From Acidihalobacter sp. (lineage in GTDB: Bacteria; Pseudomonadota; Gammaproteobacteria; DSM-5130; Acidihalobacteraceae), in contig JALUXU010000005.1 of assembly GCA_027013225.1 (NCBI GenBank), positions 35,915 through 99,914 of the forward strand: 64,000 bases of DNA. The letters run 5' to 3'. Under the pieces are notes generated by a model. It searched no databases and was not told the origin of the DNA. It saw nothing but the letters and a program-made list of their open reading frames with translations. Both the position numbers and the translations under genes were made by a program. This document shows, piece after piece, positions 54,761 through 64,000 of the stretch. The number at the start of each line of letters is the position of its first letter. Within the stretch, counting starts at the first letter, position 1.

Positions 54761-55921
54761 TTATTCGATTTCGATGCGTCCTTCGTGGTACCGCAAAGCC
54801 CGCTCGCCTCGGCGCAAGGCGCATAAGGTTTCGCCGGCCAATCGCTTGCGCCAGCCTCGCAAAATAGGTAGATCATTCTCACCGTATGCCAAGCGTTCTA
54901 TCTCACTACGGGTCGCCAGCATGGCGACGCCGATGTCATGCCGTTCCGCTTCGATGCGCAACGCGGCCATGAGCATATCGGCCAATGCTTCCTGATGAGG
55001 GTTCAGAACTGGACGGCGGCTGGGTTCCGGGCATTCAGCCGGTGGACGGGAACGGGCGCGTTGTACGCATTCCAGCAAGGCTTTTCCATGTCTTTCCAGG
55101 GTCTTTGACGGCAAGCCCCGGATGCGGGCGAGTTGATTCTCAGTCTCGGGCATGCGGCGGGCGATGTCGAGCAGGGGATCATCGGGCAGTATCCACTTGC
55201 GTGGTCGATCCGCTTTCGAGGCCTGAATTTCCCGCCAGGCGGCAAGTTCCTGGGCCGCGCAGAGCGATACGCCTTGTAAGCGTTGAATGCCCCGCAGGCG
55301 CTTCCATTGGGACATTGGATCGATGATATAACTGGCGGGGTCGCTGAGGCGGGCGAAATCTTCGTCCAGCCAACTCAGGCGGTCACGTGCTTTTAGCGTG
55401 TCTTTCTGGCGAAGATAGATCTCGCCGAGGTAGCGCACGTCATCTGCGGCATAGCGGATTTGTACAGGTTCCAGCGGACGTTGCGCCCAATCGGTGCGGG
55501 CATGATTTTTGTCGAGCTCAACGCCCAGCACTTCACTAACGAGGCGACCATAGCCGATTTGTTCTCCTTGACCAAGCAGCGCGGCGGCAACCTGGGTATC
55601 GAAGACCGGCGTGGGCACTTCTCCAAAAACCTGATACAAGATCTCAAGATCTTGATGTGAGGCATGCAACACTTTGTTGATGTGGGGATTCATAAACACC
55701 TCACGAAGCGGGGTGAGGTCGGAAAGCGACAGAGGATCTATGCAGCCGACCCGTTCGGGCGTTGCAATTTGGATCAAGCAAAGCCTGGCTCGGTAACTTC
55801 GTTCTCGTATGAATTCGGTATCGATCGCAATCCAGGGGGTGCCGGCCAGATGCTGTTCCACCAGATCGATTAGAGCGTTTTGCGTGTCGATATACAGGTC
55901 GTTGTCCGGAGGCAGGGGCAT
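54761..55921 (-). CDS. rnd: Ribonuclease D
   Basis: 3'-5' exoribonuclease for tRNA and small RNA 3' maturation. DEDDy exonuclease motifs: WIAIDTEFIRERSYRARLCLIQIAT near residue 30, VLHASHQDLEIL near 85 and IRYAADDVRYLGEIY near 155-170. A C-terminal HRDC-like domain follows (LAAWREIQASKADRPRKWILPDD). 386 aa. About 110 bases downstream of mreD on the same strand. Confidence 0.94.
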   Translation of the reverse strand: MPLPPDNDLYIDTQNALIDLVEQHLAGTPWIAIDTEFIRERSYRARLCLIQIATPERVGCIDPLSLSDLTPLREVFMNPHINKVLHASHQDLEILYQVFGEVPTPVFDTQVAAALLGQGEQIGYGRLVSEVLGVELDKNHARTDWAQRPLEPVQIRYAADDVRYLGEIYLRQKDTLKARDRLSWLDEDFARLSDPASYIIDPMSQWKRLRGIQRLQGVSLCAAQELAAWREIQASKADRPRKWILPDDPLLDIARRMPETENQLARIRGLPSKTLERHGKALLECVQRARSRPPAECPEPSRRPVLNPHQEALADMLMAALRIEAERHDIGVAMLATRSEIERLAYGENDLPILRGWRKRLAGETLCALRRGERALRYHEGRIEIE

Positions 55922-56030
55922 ACCTTAGGTTTCCAGTGTTGTTATCTTGTTGTTGGGCAAAGGTGTCGAAAGCCGGCTGAAGTGAGCGGATATGGACAAA
56001 AAACCGGCCAGGAGTGATTCCATAGAGCGA

Positions 56031-56519
56031 TCACTGCGCCATTTTCAAGCCGCGGCGCAAGCCGCGCAGCAGCAGGTAGATAATCGGCCAAAACAGAAGA
56101 TCACTCATCAAAGGATACCAGTAGGCCACGGTCGCCGGTGGCTGTTCGGCGACGCCATAGATCCACAAAACGAGAAGTCGATAGATCGCCAGCAGAATGC
56201 CGATGCTCAAGGTCTGTTGCCATAGGGGTTGCAGCCGGATCTGCTGATGGAAGCGAATGCCAAGGTAAGACAACACTGCCAAGGCGAGAGCATGCTGTCC
56301 AAGCAAGGTGCCGGTCAGCGCATCCATGAGCAATCCCGAAATCCAAGCGCTGCCGGGACCAAAGCGGCGGGGGAGCGCAAGACTCCAGTAGATGCTGGCG
56401 AGTGCCACCCAGTCCGGGCGATAGTATTGCAATGTTTGCGGCAGCGCGATTACTGTAAGCCCCAGCGCCAGTATCAGGCTGATCCAGATGCCTAGATAAG
56501 TTTGCAGCCATCGATTCAT
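56031..56519 (-). CDS. mreD: Rod-shape-determining protein MreD
   Basis: Small integral membrane protein of the elongasome. Start MNRWLQTYLGIWISLILALGL at 56519, overlapping the mreC stop by ATGA; the track's 55 extra residues are a shadow. About five hydrophobic helices and the family segment RRFGPGSAWISGLLMDALTGTLLGQHALALAVLSYL. 162 aa. Confidence 0.93.
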   Translation of the reverse strand: MNRWLQTYLGIWISLILALGLTVIALPQTLQYYRPDWVALASIYWSLALPRRFGPGSAWISGLLMDALTGTLLGQHALALAVLSYLGIRFHQQIRLQPLWQQTLSIGILLAIYRLLVLWIYGVAEQPPATVAYWYPLMSDLLFWPIIYLLLRGLRRGLKMAQ

Positions 56520-57481
56520 GAGTGTCCGGATGCTGTAGATGGTAATGTCAGTGAAGAATGATCCAACGGCGTGTTGTTCCACAGCAAAAGCACTGTCCGA
56601 TGCTTGTCGAGGAAGGCATCCGGCTTGCAGGCAATCTTGGCGAAAGGGTTTCCAGGCGTTCTTATCACGGCGATGACGGTGCATACTGGATAATCAGGAG
56701 GGAATCTTCCACCCAGGCCGGAAGTGACCATCCGGTCACCCTCCTTGATGTCAGCTGTATTGGCGGCGCTCTTCAATTCCAGCACGTTTGCCTGGCCGGT
56801 ACCGACGGCCAAGAGACGTAGGCCGCTGCGCAGATCGATGACCGGCACGGCGCTCGATGGATCCGAAATGAGTAGTACTTCGGAGCTGTAAGGACCCACT
56901 CGAACGATTTGGCCGAGCAGCCCTCTGGCATCGATCACGGCCTGTCCGACATGGGCGCCATCGATCTTGCCCTGGTTGATGACGATTCTTTGGGCGTAGG
57001 GTTCCAGGTCCACCGCCAACAAACTCGCGACCTTGACTTTTATTGGCAGGGTTTTGCTAGCTCGCAGCAAATGGCGAAGGCGAAGGTTTTCGGCCTGCAG
57101 CGCATTGAATGTCAGCAGCTTGGCTTGAAGCAAAACATTTGCGCGCCGCAAGCTTTGATTTTCCTCGATCAGTTGTTGACGGGACGCAAACTCCTTGGCC
57201 AGTCCTTGGCCAAGGAGCTCTGGTTGGGCAACGAGTTGTTGAATCGGCCAGACAAGGTAATGCAAGCCATAGCGAAGCGGCTGTATGGCAGGGAATTGCT
57301 TGTCGGCCACCATCAAAAGTATTGCGAATGCCACAAGCAACAGCGTTTTGATGGTCAGGCCAGGGTCGATGGTGAAAAGTGGCTGCTTGATATCGATCCT
57401 CCCGCCGCGAATTACCCGGCAAACGCCAGGGGCGAATAGCGGGCTTGCGCCTTGAAAGCCGAGCCGTATGAGTCGCGCCAA
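56516..57481 (-). CDS. mreC: Rod-shape-determining protein MreC
   Basis: Bitopic inner-membrane protein linking MreB to the cell-wall synthesis machinery. One N-terminal transmembrane helix (IKTLLLVAFAILLMVAD, about residues 45-60), a coiled coil (SRQQLIEENQSLRRANVLLQAKLLTFNALQAENLRLRHLL) and the beta-rich periplasmic domain with INQGKIDGAHVGQAVIDARGLLGQIVRVGPYSSEVLLISD. 321 aa; the N-terminal 30 residues before the helix may be shorter in reality. Confidence 0.94.
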   Translation of the reverse strand: MARLIRLGFQGASPLFAPGVCRVIRGGRIDIKQPLFTIDPGLTIKTLLLVAFAILLMVADKQFPAIQPLRYGLHYLVWPIQQLVAQPELLGQGLAKEFASRQQLIEENQSLRRANVLLQAKLLTFNALQAENLRLRHLLRASKTLPIKVKVASLLAVDLEPYAQRIVINQGKIDGAHVGQAVIDARGLLGQIVRVGPYSSEVLLISDPSSAVPVIDLRSGLRLLAVGTGQANVLELKSAANTADIKEGDRMVTSGLGGRFPPDYPVCTVIAVIRTPGNPFAKIACKPDAFLDKHRTVLLLWNNTPLDHSSLTLPSTASGHS

Positions 57482-57605
57482 AGGGGAAGGCGTAGGTCAA
57501 AACCCAGTGTCAAGGGTTTAGTTTTAAAGGATTTTAGAGGCATGCTCTGGATTGACCTCACTTTAAGCAAGATCCCAAATGAAACCGGATGTTTCGCGCG
57601 AAGGT

Positions 57606-58682
<1,077 letters not shown>

Positions 58683-58771
58683 CTATCAATAGGGTGGCTT
58701 TTGGGCAAGGCGGGTTTGTGTTAATTTTCACGGTTTGAATGCCAACCTTTCCAAATCGTGAGGATTTACCC

Positions 58772-59059
58772 ATGCCCCTTGGTTCCGATGAGGTAAAGCG
58801 GATTGCGCATCTTGCCCGCCTCGCCTTGCCTCCTGATACTGTTGACGCCTATGCGCGCGATCTGTCGTCCATTCTGACTTTTGTAGAGCAACTTGAGGCT
58901 GTGGATACGCAGGGTATTCAACCCATGGCTCATCCTCAGGAATCGAAGCAGCGCCTTCGTCCGGATGTGGTGACCGAAAGCGATCAGAGTGCCCGTTTTC
59001 AATCGCTCGCACCCCGTGCCGAGATGGGTTTGTACCTGGTTCCAAAAGTCATCGAGTGA
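58772..59059 (+). CDS. gatC: Asp/Glu-tRNA amidotransferase subunit C
   Basis: Small subunit of GatCAB. Start [20 protein letters not shown] at 58772 with GAGGA upstream; the 11 additional track residues are not used. [30 protein letters not shown] and [10 protein letters not shown] are typical. 95 aa. Divergent from mreB and first of the gatCAB operon. Confidence 0.95.
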   Translation: MPLGSDEVKRIAHLARLALPPDTVDAYARDLSSILTFVEQLEAVDTQGIQPMAHPQESKQRLRPDVVTESDQSARFQSLAPRAEMGLYLVPKVIE

Positions 59060-59081
59060 TTTTTCGTCAAGCGGAAATATA

Positions 59082-60542
59082 ATGAACCTTCATGAAAAAA
59101 CATTGGCCGAATTGTCGGCAGCCTTACGCTCGGGTGAGATTACGAGCCGTTCCCTGACGACGCATTACCTGGATCGTATCCGCGCATTGGATAAGCGATT
59201 GAATGCCGTCATCACCCTCGTTGAAGAACAGGCCATGGCCGAGGCCGAGGCTGCCGATGCCCGCATCGCGGCGGGGCGAGCCGGCCCCTTGACGGGCATC
59301 CCCCTTTTGCACAAGGACCTTTTTTGTACTGATGGGGTGCGCACTTCTTGTGGTTCGCGCATGCTCGACAACTTCATCGCACCTTATGATGCGGCTGTCG
59401 TGGAAAATCTTCGTGAAGCGGGCATGATCATGCTCGGCAAAACGAACATGGATGAATTCGCCATGGGTTCATCCAATGAAACCAGCTATTATGGCCCGGT
59501 GCGCAATCCCTGGGACACCCAGCGGGTTCCTGGCGGCTCTTCCGGCGGTTCCGCTGTCGCTGTGGCGGCGCGCCTTGTACCCACAACCACGGGCACTGAT
59601 ACGGGTGGCTCTATTCGTCAGCCAGCTGCTCTTTGCGGAATCACCGGCATCAAGCCCACCTACGGCCGGGTTTCGCGATGGGGGATGGTGGCGTTCGCTT
59701 CCAGCCTGGATCAAGGCGGTGTTTTCGCGCGTACGGCTGAAGATTGCGCGCTCGTTCTGGGGGCGATGGCGGGCTTCGATGAACGCGATTCGACAAGTGT
59801 GGATCGCGAAGTTCCAGACTATGCGGCACACCTTGGCGCAAGTCTCAAGGAGTTGCGTATCGGCTTGCCGGAGGAGTATTTCAAAGAAGGCTTGGACGCG
59901 GGAGTGGCCGCGGCGGTGGATGCGGCGGTGGATGTTTTCAGGTCGTTGGGCGCGGAGGTCAAATCCATCCGCTTGCCGAACGCCCATCTCGCCGTACCTA
60001 CCTATTATGTGATTGCGCCGGCGGAATGTTCCTCTAATTTGTCACGTTTCGATGGCGTACGCTATGGCCATCGCTGTGAGAATCCGCGCGATCTCACCGA
60101 TCTTTACGAGCGTTCACGGGGCGAAGGTTTCGGCGCTGAGGTCAAACGGCGCATCATGATTGGCACATACGCCTTGTCGGCAGGGTATTACGATGCCTAC
60201 TATCTCAAGGCCCAAAAAGTACGCCGTCTGATCAGCGAGGATTTCAGAGAGGCATTTTCCCAAGTCGATCTGATTCTCGGGCCGACCAGCCCGACTACTG
60301 CCTTCCGCCTGGGCGAGAAAGCGGATGATCCGGTAAGCATGTATCTGTCTGATATTTACACGATTGCGGTCAATCTCGCTGGTTTGCCCGGTATGTCGAT
60401 ACCTGCCGGCTTCGTTGAGGGGTTGCCGGTGGGTTTGCAGATCGTTGGCAATTATTTCGACGAGGCCCGAATGCTGAATGCGGCGCATCAATATCAGCAG
60501 GCTACCGATTGGCATCTTCGCGTACCGCCGGGATTCGAGTAA
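59082..60542 (+). CDS. gatA: Asp/Glu-tRNA amidotransferase subunit A
   Basis: Glutaminase of the complex that converts Glu-tRNA(Gln)/Asp-tRNA(Asn) to Gln-/Asn-tRNA. Starts at [20 protein letters not shown] (59082). The amidase catalytic triad is visible: Lys in [14 protein letters not shown], cis-Ser in [17 protein letters not shown], and the nucleophile Ser region [16 protein letters not shown]. 486 aa. 22 bases after gatC. Presence of GatCAB implies indirect Asn or Gln charging. Confidence 0.97.
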   Translation: MNLHEKTLAELSAALRSGEITSRSLTTHYLDRIRALDKRLNAVITLVEEQAMAEAEAADARIAAGRAGPLTGIPLLHKDLFCTDGVRTSCGSRMLDNFIAPYDAAVVENLREAGMIMLGKTNMDEFAMGSSNETSYYGPVRNPWDTQRVPGGSSGGSAVAVAARLVPTTTGTDTGGSIRQPAALCGITGIKPTYGRVSRWGMVAFASSLDQGGVFARTAEDCALVLGAMAGFDERDSTSVDREVPDYAAHLGASLKELRIGLPEEYFKEGLDAGVAAAVDAAVDVFRSLGAEVKSIRLPNAHLAVPTYYVIAPAECSSNLSRFDGVRYGHRCENPRDLTDLYERSRGEGFGAEVKRRIMIGTYALSAGYYDAYYLKAQKVRRLISEDFREAFSQVDLILGPTSPTTAFRLGEKADDPVSMYLSDIYTIAVNLAGLPGMSIPAGFVEGLPVGLQIVGNYFDEARMLNAAHQYQQATDWHLRVPPGFE

Positions 60543-60552
60543 GGAGAGCTTT

Positions 60553-61989
60553 ATGGAATGGGAAGTCGTCATTGGTTTGGAAATCCATGCCCAGCTGGCT
60601 ACGCGTAGCAAAATATTTTCCGGTGCCTCCACGGCCTATGGTGCTGAACCCAACACTCAAGCCTGTGCAGTCGATCTCGGTCTCCCCGGCGTGTTGCCGG
60701 TGCTCAATGCCGAGGCAGTGCGCATGGCGGTGAAATTTGGGCTGGCGATCGATGCCACTGTGGCCAGCCGTTCCGTGTTTGCACGCAAAAATTATTTCTA
60801 TCCCGACCTGCCCAAGGGATATCAGATTTCTCAATATGAATTGCCGGTGGTCAGCCAAGGAGCCGTAGAGATAGAGCTCGACGACGGGAACGTTAAAACC
60901 ATCGGCGTCACGCGTGCGCATCTTGAGGAGGATGCCGGCAAATCCGTCCATGATGCTTTCCCGGATGCGACCGGCATCGATCTCAACCGCGCCGGCACGC
61001 CCTTGCTGGAGATCGTATCTGAGCCCGACATGCGCTCAGCCCGGGAAGCCGTGGCCTACATGAAGAAAATCCATTCCTTGGTGCGCTACCTGGGTATATG
61101 CGATGGCAACATGCAGGAAGGTTCCTTCCGTTGCGATGCCAATGTCTCAGTGCGCCGCAAAGGATCACATGAGTTCGGCGTGCGTACGGAGACCAAGAAT
61201 CTTAACTCTTTCCGCTTTGTGGAACGCGCCATCAATTTCGAGGTCGAGCGCCAGATCGATGTGCTCGAGAGCGGCGGGGCGGTGGTGCAGGAAACTCGCC
61301 TCTATGATGCCGCCAAGGATGAAACCCGGCCGATGCGTTCCAAGGAAGAGGCCAATGACTATCGTTATTTTCCCGATCCTGATTTGCTGCCTCTGGAAAT
61401 CGACGCCGCGTTCCTTGAGGCCGTGCAAGCGGAGTTGCCCGAGCTGCCGGACGCAAAGAAACGTCGTTTCATGGGGGAGTATGGGCTTTCCGCCTATGAT
61501 GCCGGCGTTTTGACTGCGAGTCGGGAGATGGCGGATTACTATGAAGCCGTGATCGAAGCCTGCAATGGAGAGGCGAAGCTTGCCGCCAATTGGGTGATGG
61601 GTGATTTTTCCGCCCATCTGAACAAGAGTGCGTGCGAGATTGGCGAAGCACCGGTGACGGCCTCCATGCTGGGTGGTTTGTTGATCCGCATCCTCGACAA
61701 TACCATCTCAGGCAAGATCGCCAAGGAAGTTTTCGAAGCGATGTGGGCGGGTGAAGGGAATGCGGATGCCATCATCGAGGCGCGCGGGCTCAAGCAGATC
61801 AGCGATAGCGGTGCCCTGGAGGCGATCATTGACGACATCATCGCCTCCCATCCCGCCCAAGTTGAACAATACCGAGCCGGAAAAGAAAAGCTGATCGGCT
61901 TTTTCGTTGGTCAAGCGATGAAAGCCACCCAAGGCAAGGCCAATCCGCAGCAGCTCAACGCTTTGCTTAAGCGGAAACTCAGTGGTTGA
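60553..61989 (+). CDS. gatB: Asp/Glu-tRNA amidotransferase subunit B
   Basis: tRNA-binding kinase subunit of GatCAB. Starts [26 protein letters not shown] (60553) behind AAGGAGAG. Further: [15 protein letters not shown]-type sequence ([17 protein letters not shown]), [10 protein letters not shown]-type motif ([13 protein letters not shown]), [33 protein letters not shown] and the C-terminal YqeY-like domain ([27 protein letters not shown]). 478 aa. Confidence 0.97.
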   Translation: MEWEVVIGLEIHAQLATRSKIFSGASTAYGAEPNTQACAVDLGLPGVLPVLNAEAVRMAVKFGLAIDATVASRSVFARKNYFYPDLPKGYQISQYELPVVSQGAVEIELDDGNVKTIGVTRAHLEEDAGKSVHDAFPDATGIDLNRAGTPLLEIVSEPDMRSAREAVAYMKKIHSLVRYLGICDGNMQEGSFRCDANVSVRRKGSHEFGVRTETKNLNSFRFVERAINFEVERQIDVLESGGAVVQETRLYDAAKDETRPMRSKEEANDYRYFPDPDLLPLEIDAAFLEAVQAELPELPDAKKRRFMGEYGLSAYDAGVLTASREMADYYEAVIEACNGEAKLAANWVMGDFSAHLNKSACEIGEAPVTASMLGGLLIRILDNTISGKIAKEVFEAMWAGEGNADAIIEARGLKQISDSGALEAIIDDIIASHPAQVEQYRAGKEKLIGFFVGQAMKATQGKANPQQLNALLKRKLSG

Positions 61990-62006
61990 CCGAAGGCATC
62001 GCCCGA

Positions 62007-62918
62007 ATGATTGAGCGCGATACCCTGCATCGTTTCCTCATTGAGGGCACTCAGGTGCGCGGGGAATGGGTGCACCTGGATGCCACCTGGAACGCTTTAC
62101 TGGAACGTGTCGATTATCCACCGGCGGTGCGTCGGCTGCTTGGTGAGGCCTTGGCCGCCACCGCTCTTTTGGCGGCTACGCTCAAAATCAGCGGTTCGCT
62201 GACACTGCAAATCCGCGCCGAGGGACACGTGCCCTTGCTGGTCACGCAAGCCAGGGTTGGAGCGGCGCGTGAGGGTGAATCCGAAGGGCATGGGCGCCGG
62301 ACGCTCAGAGGACTGGCCCATTGGCGCGGCAAGGTGCCAGAAGATGAAATTTTGCTGGATTTATGCGGCCCCGGCTATCTTGCGTTGACTATCGATCCAG
62401 GGCAGGGCAAGGAGCGTTATCAAGGCATCGTGGCCTTGGCGGGACGCAATCTGGTGGAGGCTCTGCAAGATTATTTTGATCGCTCCGAGCAGCTTCCTAC
62501 GCGTCTCTGGTTGATGACCGACGAGCACGCGGCCGCGGGTCTGCTCTTGCAGGCATTGCCTGGACAGGAACGAGACCCCGATGCCTGGGAGCGAACCGTT
62601 ATGTTGGCGGACACCCTGACCGGAAATGAGCTTCTTGATTTGAATGTGGATCATTTGCTGTATCGTCTTTATCACCAGGAAGAGGTTCGTCTGTTCGAAA
62701 GGGAGCCCGTTGCTTTCCATTGCGGTTGTTCCCGTGAGCGCGTTGCCGAGATGCTTCGAGGATTAGGCAGAGAAGAGGTCGCGAGCATCCTCGACGAGCA
62801 GGGGTGCGTCGATGTCGATTGCGAGTTCTGCGGGGCTCATTACCGATTCGACGCTGTTGATGCGCATGCGGTTTTTTTAGACGAACGTATTGAAAACTAT
62901 TCTAAAAACGAGCATTGA
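62007..62918 (+). CDS. hslO: Redox-regulated chaperone Hsp33
   Basis: Holdase activated by oxidation. I prefer ATG 62007 (MIERDTLHRFLIEGTQVRGEWVHLD) with GAAGG upstream over the track's TTG at 61986, which overlaps gatB. Core: SGSLTLQIRAEGHVPLLVTQA and GIVALAGRNLVEALQDYFDRSEQLPT. The zinc-binding redox switch is complete: HCGCS near residue 240 and CEFCG near 280. 303 aa. Seventeen bases after gatB, so probably co-transcribed. Confidence 0.95.
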   Translation: MIERDTLHRFLIEGTQVRGEWVHLDATWNALLERVDYPPAVRRLLGEALAATALLAATLKISGSLTLQIRAEGHVPLLVTQARVGAAREGESEGHGRRTLRGLAHWRGKVPEDEILLDLCGPGYLALTIDPGQGKERYQGIVALAGRNLVEALQDYFDRSEQLPTRLWLMTDEHAAAGLLLQALPGQERDPDAWERTVMLADTLTGNELLDLNVDHLLYRLYHQEEVRLFEREPVAFHCGCSRERVAEMLRGLGREEVASILDEQGCVDVDCEFCGAHYRFDAVDAHAVFLDERIENYSKNEH

Positions 62919-63001
62919 CAAGCGCCTTATCGCTTATTCCGGCGACGGTTGCAATGCGATTTTGGATATCAATCCCTTCACCTCCCTCTTGGCGGCATGC
63001 A

Positions 63002-63903
63002 ATGAATAATGATCCCCTCGTCATAGAAGCTAAAGAAATCAGGCAGGCCGCCGAAGAGTTGCTTTTGTCTTCTCTATTTGAATACCAGGGCGAGGCGGTA
63101 GGAACAAGGGCCGCTTTGAGCGCCAGCATCGCCGCGGAAAATTACGCTGATTGTTTCATCCGGGATTCCGTGCCCTCGGCGTTGGTGTTCCTGTTGCAGG
63201 GACGATCTGAAATCGTACGAAATTTTTAGCGGATCAGCCTGCGCTTGCGGGGGTTGCAAGAAGAAATGTAGGGGCACCATCGCTTTCCACGCGTCATGCC
63301 AGCCAGTTTTCGCGTAGAGCGAAATGGATTCACGAAGAAGTATTGCGTGCCGATTTCGGTGATCGCGCCATTGGACGGGTGGCGCCCGTCGATTCGATGA
63401 GGTGGTGGGTGCGTTGATACTGCAGGCTTATATCAACGTTACCGGAGATACGAATCTTTCCGAAGCGCCGGATTTCCAGCAGGGTCTGAAATCCATTCTT
63501 TCGGTATTGCTCAACGACCGGTTTGAAGTTTTTCCAACTTTACTTGTCCCCGATGGCGCTTTCATGATTGACTGGCGTCTGGATGTTTATGGACACCCTC
63601 TAGACATGATGTTTTGACCTGCCCTCCTCAATGTGGCTCTGCTTAAGGGTGTATACCCATCCTCAACGGTAACCCACGATCGTTGAGGATGGGCAGGTCA
63701 AAACATCATGTCTAGAAATCCAGTCCCTCTTCTTCGCCGTTTTGAATGCCATGGAAGAGTTGCTCGTGCCGGATGAGGTGACTGCGCCCATGCTCGAGCT
63801 GGTGGCCAAACGCCGGGCTTATTTGACCGAATACGCTCGCCTTTCCTATTGGCTTGACGTGGCGAAGTTGAATGAAATTCATCGCTATGAGACAGAAGGG
63901 TTC
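63002..63903 (+). pseudogene. GH100 alkaline/neutral invertase, decayed
   Basis: Pieces of one gene in changing frames. Frame 1 from ATG 63002: EIRQAAEELLLSSLFEYQGE, AVGTRAALSASIAAENYADC and FIRDSVPSALVFLLQGRSEIV, then TAG at 63227-63229, more coding sequence, a second TAG, and MPASFRVERNG. Shifted: EEVLRADFGDRAIGRVAPVDS. Shifted again: ALILQAYINVTGDTNL and FEVFPTLLVPDGAFMIDWRLDVYGHPL. A MITE follows, and after it EIQSLFFAVLNAMEELL and LSYWLDVAKLNEIHRYETEGF. These match, in order, the conserved blocks of GH100 neutral invertases, which split sucrose. Homology stops near 63903, where another element seems to begin. At least two nonsense codons, two frameshifts, one insertion and loss of the 3' part make it non-functional. 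Confidence 0.88.
63604..63711. mobile_element. 108-bp MITE inside the GH100 pseudogene
   Basis: Perfect 21-bp terminal inverted repeats (ACATGATGTTTTGACCTGCC... and its complement) enclose a short non-coding core. CTAG is duplicated at both borders (63600-63603 and 63712-63715). Removing the insert plus one CTAG restores the frame of GHPL-EIQSLFF, which proves the insertion. A second hairpin CCATCCTCAACG / CGTTGAGGATGG lies in the right half. The 4-bp CTAG duplication is typical of the IS5 group, so an IS5-like transposase may mobilise it; this is inference. Confidence 0.93.
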
Positions 63904-63956
63904 GAGCAGTTAAGCAGTTACTTGCACGATATTGCGCGTTCATATACAAATTAAGC

Positions 63957-64000
63957 ATGTCTAGTAAGATGGTCAGTATTCGCGAAGCCGCCGAGTTCCT
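63957..64000 (+). CDS. Start of a MerR/IS607-type DNA-binding recombinase gene (cut by window edge)
   Basis: Only 14 complete codons are visible: MSSKMVSIREAAEFL. The pattern SIREAAEFL is the beginning of a MerR-like helix-turn-helix as found at the N-terminus of IS607-family serine recombinases and of excisionases. It begins where the similarity of the upstream sequence to GH100 ends, as expected if an IS607-type element inserted there. TTGCAC and TACAAA upstream may be its promoter. Function is tentative. Confidence 0.4.
   Translation, partial: MSSKMVSIREAAEF

Noticed and set aside
63227-63229. Recoding of TAG in the GH100 gene and in the IS30 transposase
   Set aside because: In-frame TAG codons could suggest amber readthrough, but both genes also carry frameshifts, and normal genes here show no sign of recoding; decay is simpler.

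Overview
The window is chromosomal DNA from a Gram-negative bacterium, most likely a gammaproteobacterium. It carries BamA/TamA-type and TolC-type outer membrane proteins, MreBCD, an LpxH-like enzyme, Hsp33 and UvrD of gammaproteobacterial type. A transketolase-gap-pgk-pyk-class II (CbbA-type) aldolase cluster fits an autotroph using the Calvin cycle, although no RuBisCO or phosphoribulokinase gene lies in this window. The mature betaine-binding protein is very basic and the Omp85 protein mildly so. Such basicity is common in envelope proteins of acidophiles, so an acidophilic or halotolerant chemolithoautotroph is my best guess. No rRNA, tRNA or CRISPR array was recognised.

Left part (1-13 kb): a KefB/KefC-type antiporter cut by the window edge; a glycine betaine ABC transporter operon (proV-proW-proX); uvrD; then sucA and sucB without a linked E3 gene. 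The activated-methyl cycle follows on the minus strand (13-16.8 kb): metK, an SAH riboswitch, ahcY, metF and rsmE. The riboswitch lies between metK and ahcY, so ahcY and possibly metF-rsmE can respond to S-adenosylhomocysteine separately from metK. From 17 to 24.4 kb are tkt, gap, pgk, pyk and fba on the plus strand, divided by a strong terminator after tkt and a hairpin after gap. Convergent to them is groES-groEL, with a textbook CIRCE operator and its own terminator.

Middle part (26.8-47.5 kb): an exporter cluster (TolC-like protein, HlyD-like adaptor, a tandem ABC ATPase that has lost most catalytic motifs, two ABC-2 permeases); a cation diffusion facilitator fused to a NifX-like domain; and an ECF sigma factor. 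An LpxH-like phosphatase, a dead IS30-family element, a PfkB-type sugar kinase, murJ and deaD follow. A visibly GC-rich minus-strand operon (42.1-47.5 kb) encodes a fused double permease, its ATPase, a dihydrolipoamide-dehydrogenase-like flavoprotein lacking the redox disulfide, and a CzcD-like metal exporter. No substrate-binding protein is nearby. This is the least explained gene set here.

Right part (47.6-62.9 kb): mostly housekeeping genes: cca with an NDUFA9-like reductase, a single-POTRA Omp85 protein, mgtE, ptsH and manX (the ptsI expected between ptsH and mgtE is absent), a cNMP-binding protein, mreB-mreC-mreD-rnd, gatC-gatA-gatB and hslO. The last kilobase is a decayed GH100 (neutral invertase) gene. 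It is broken by nonsense codons, frameshifts and a 108-bp MITE with perfect terminal repeats and a CTAG target duplication, and cut off at its 3' end by what looks like the start of an IS607-type recombinase gene.
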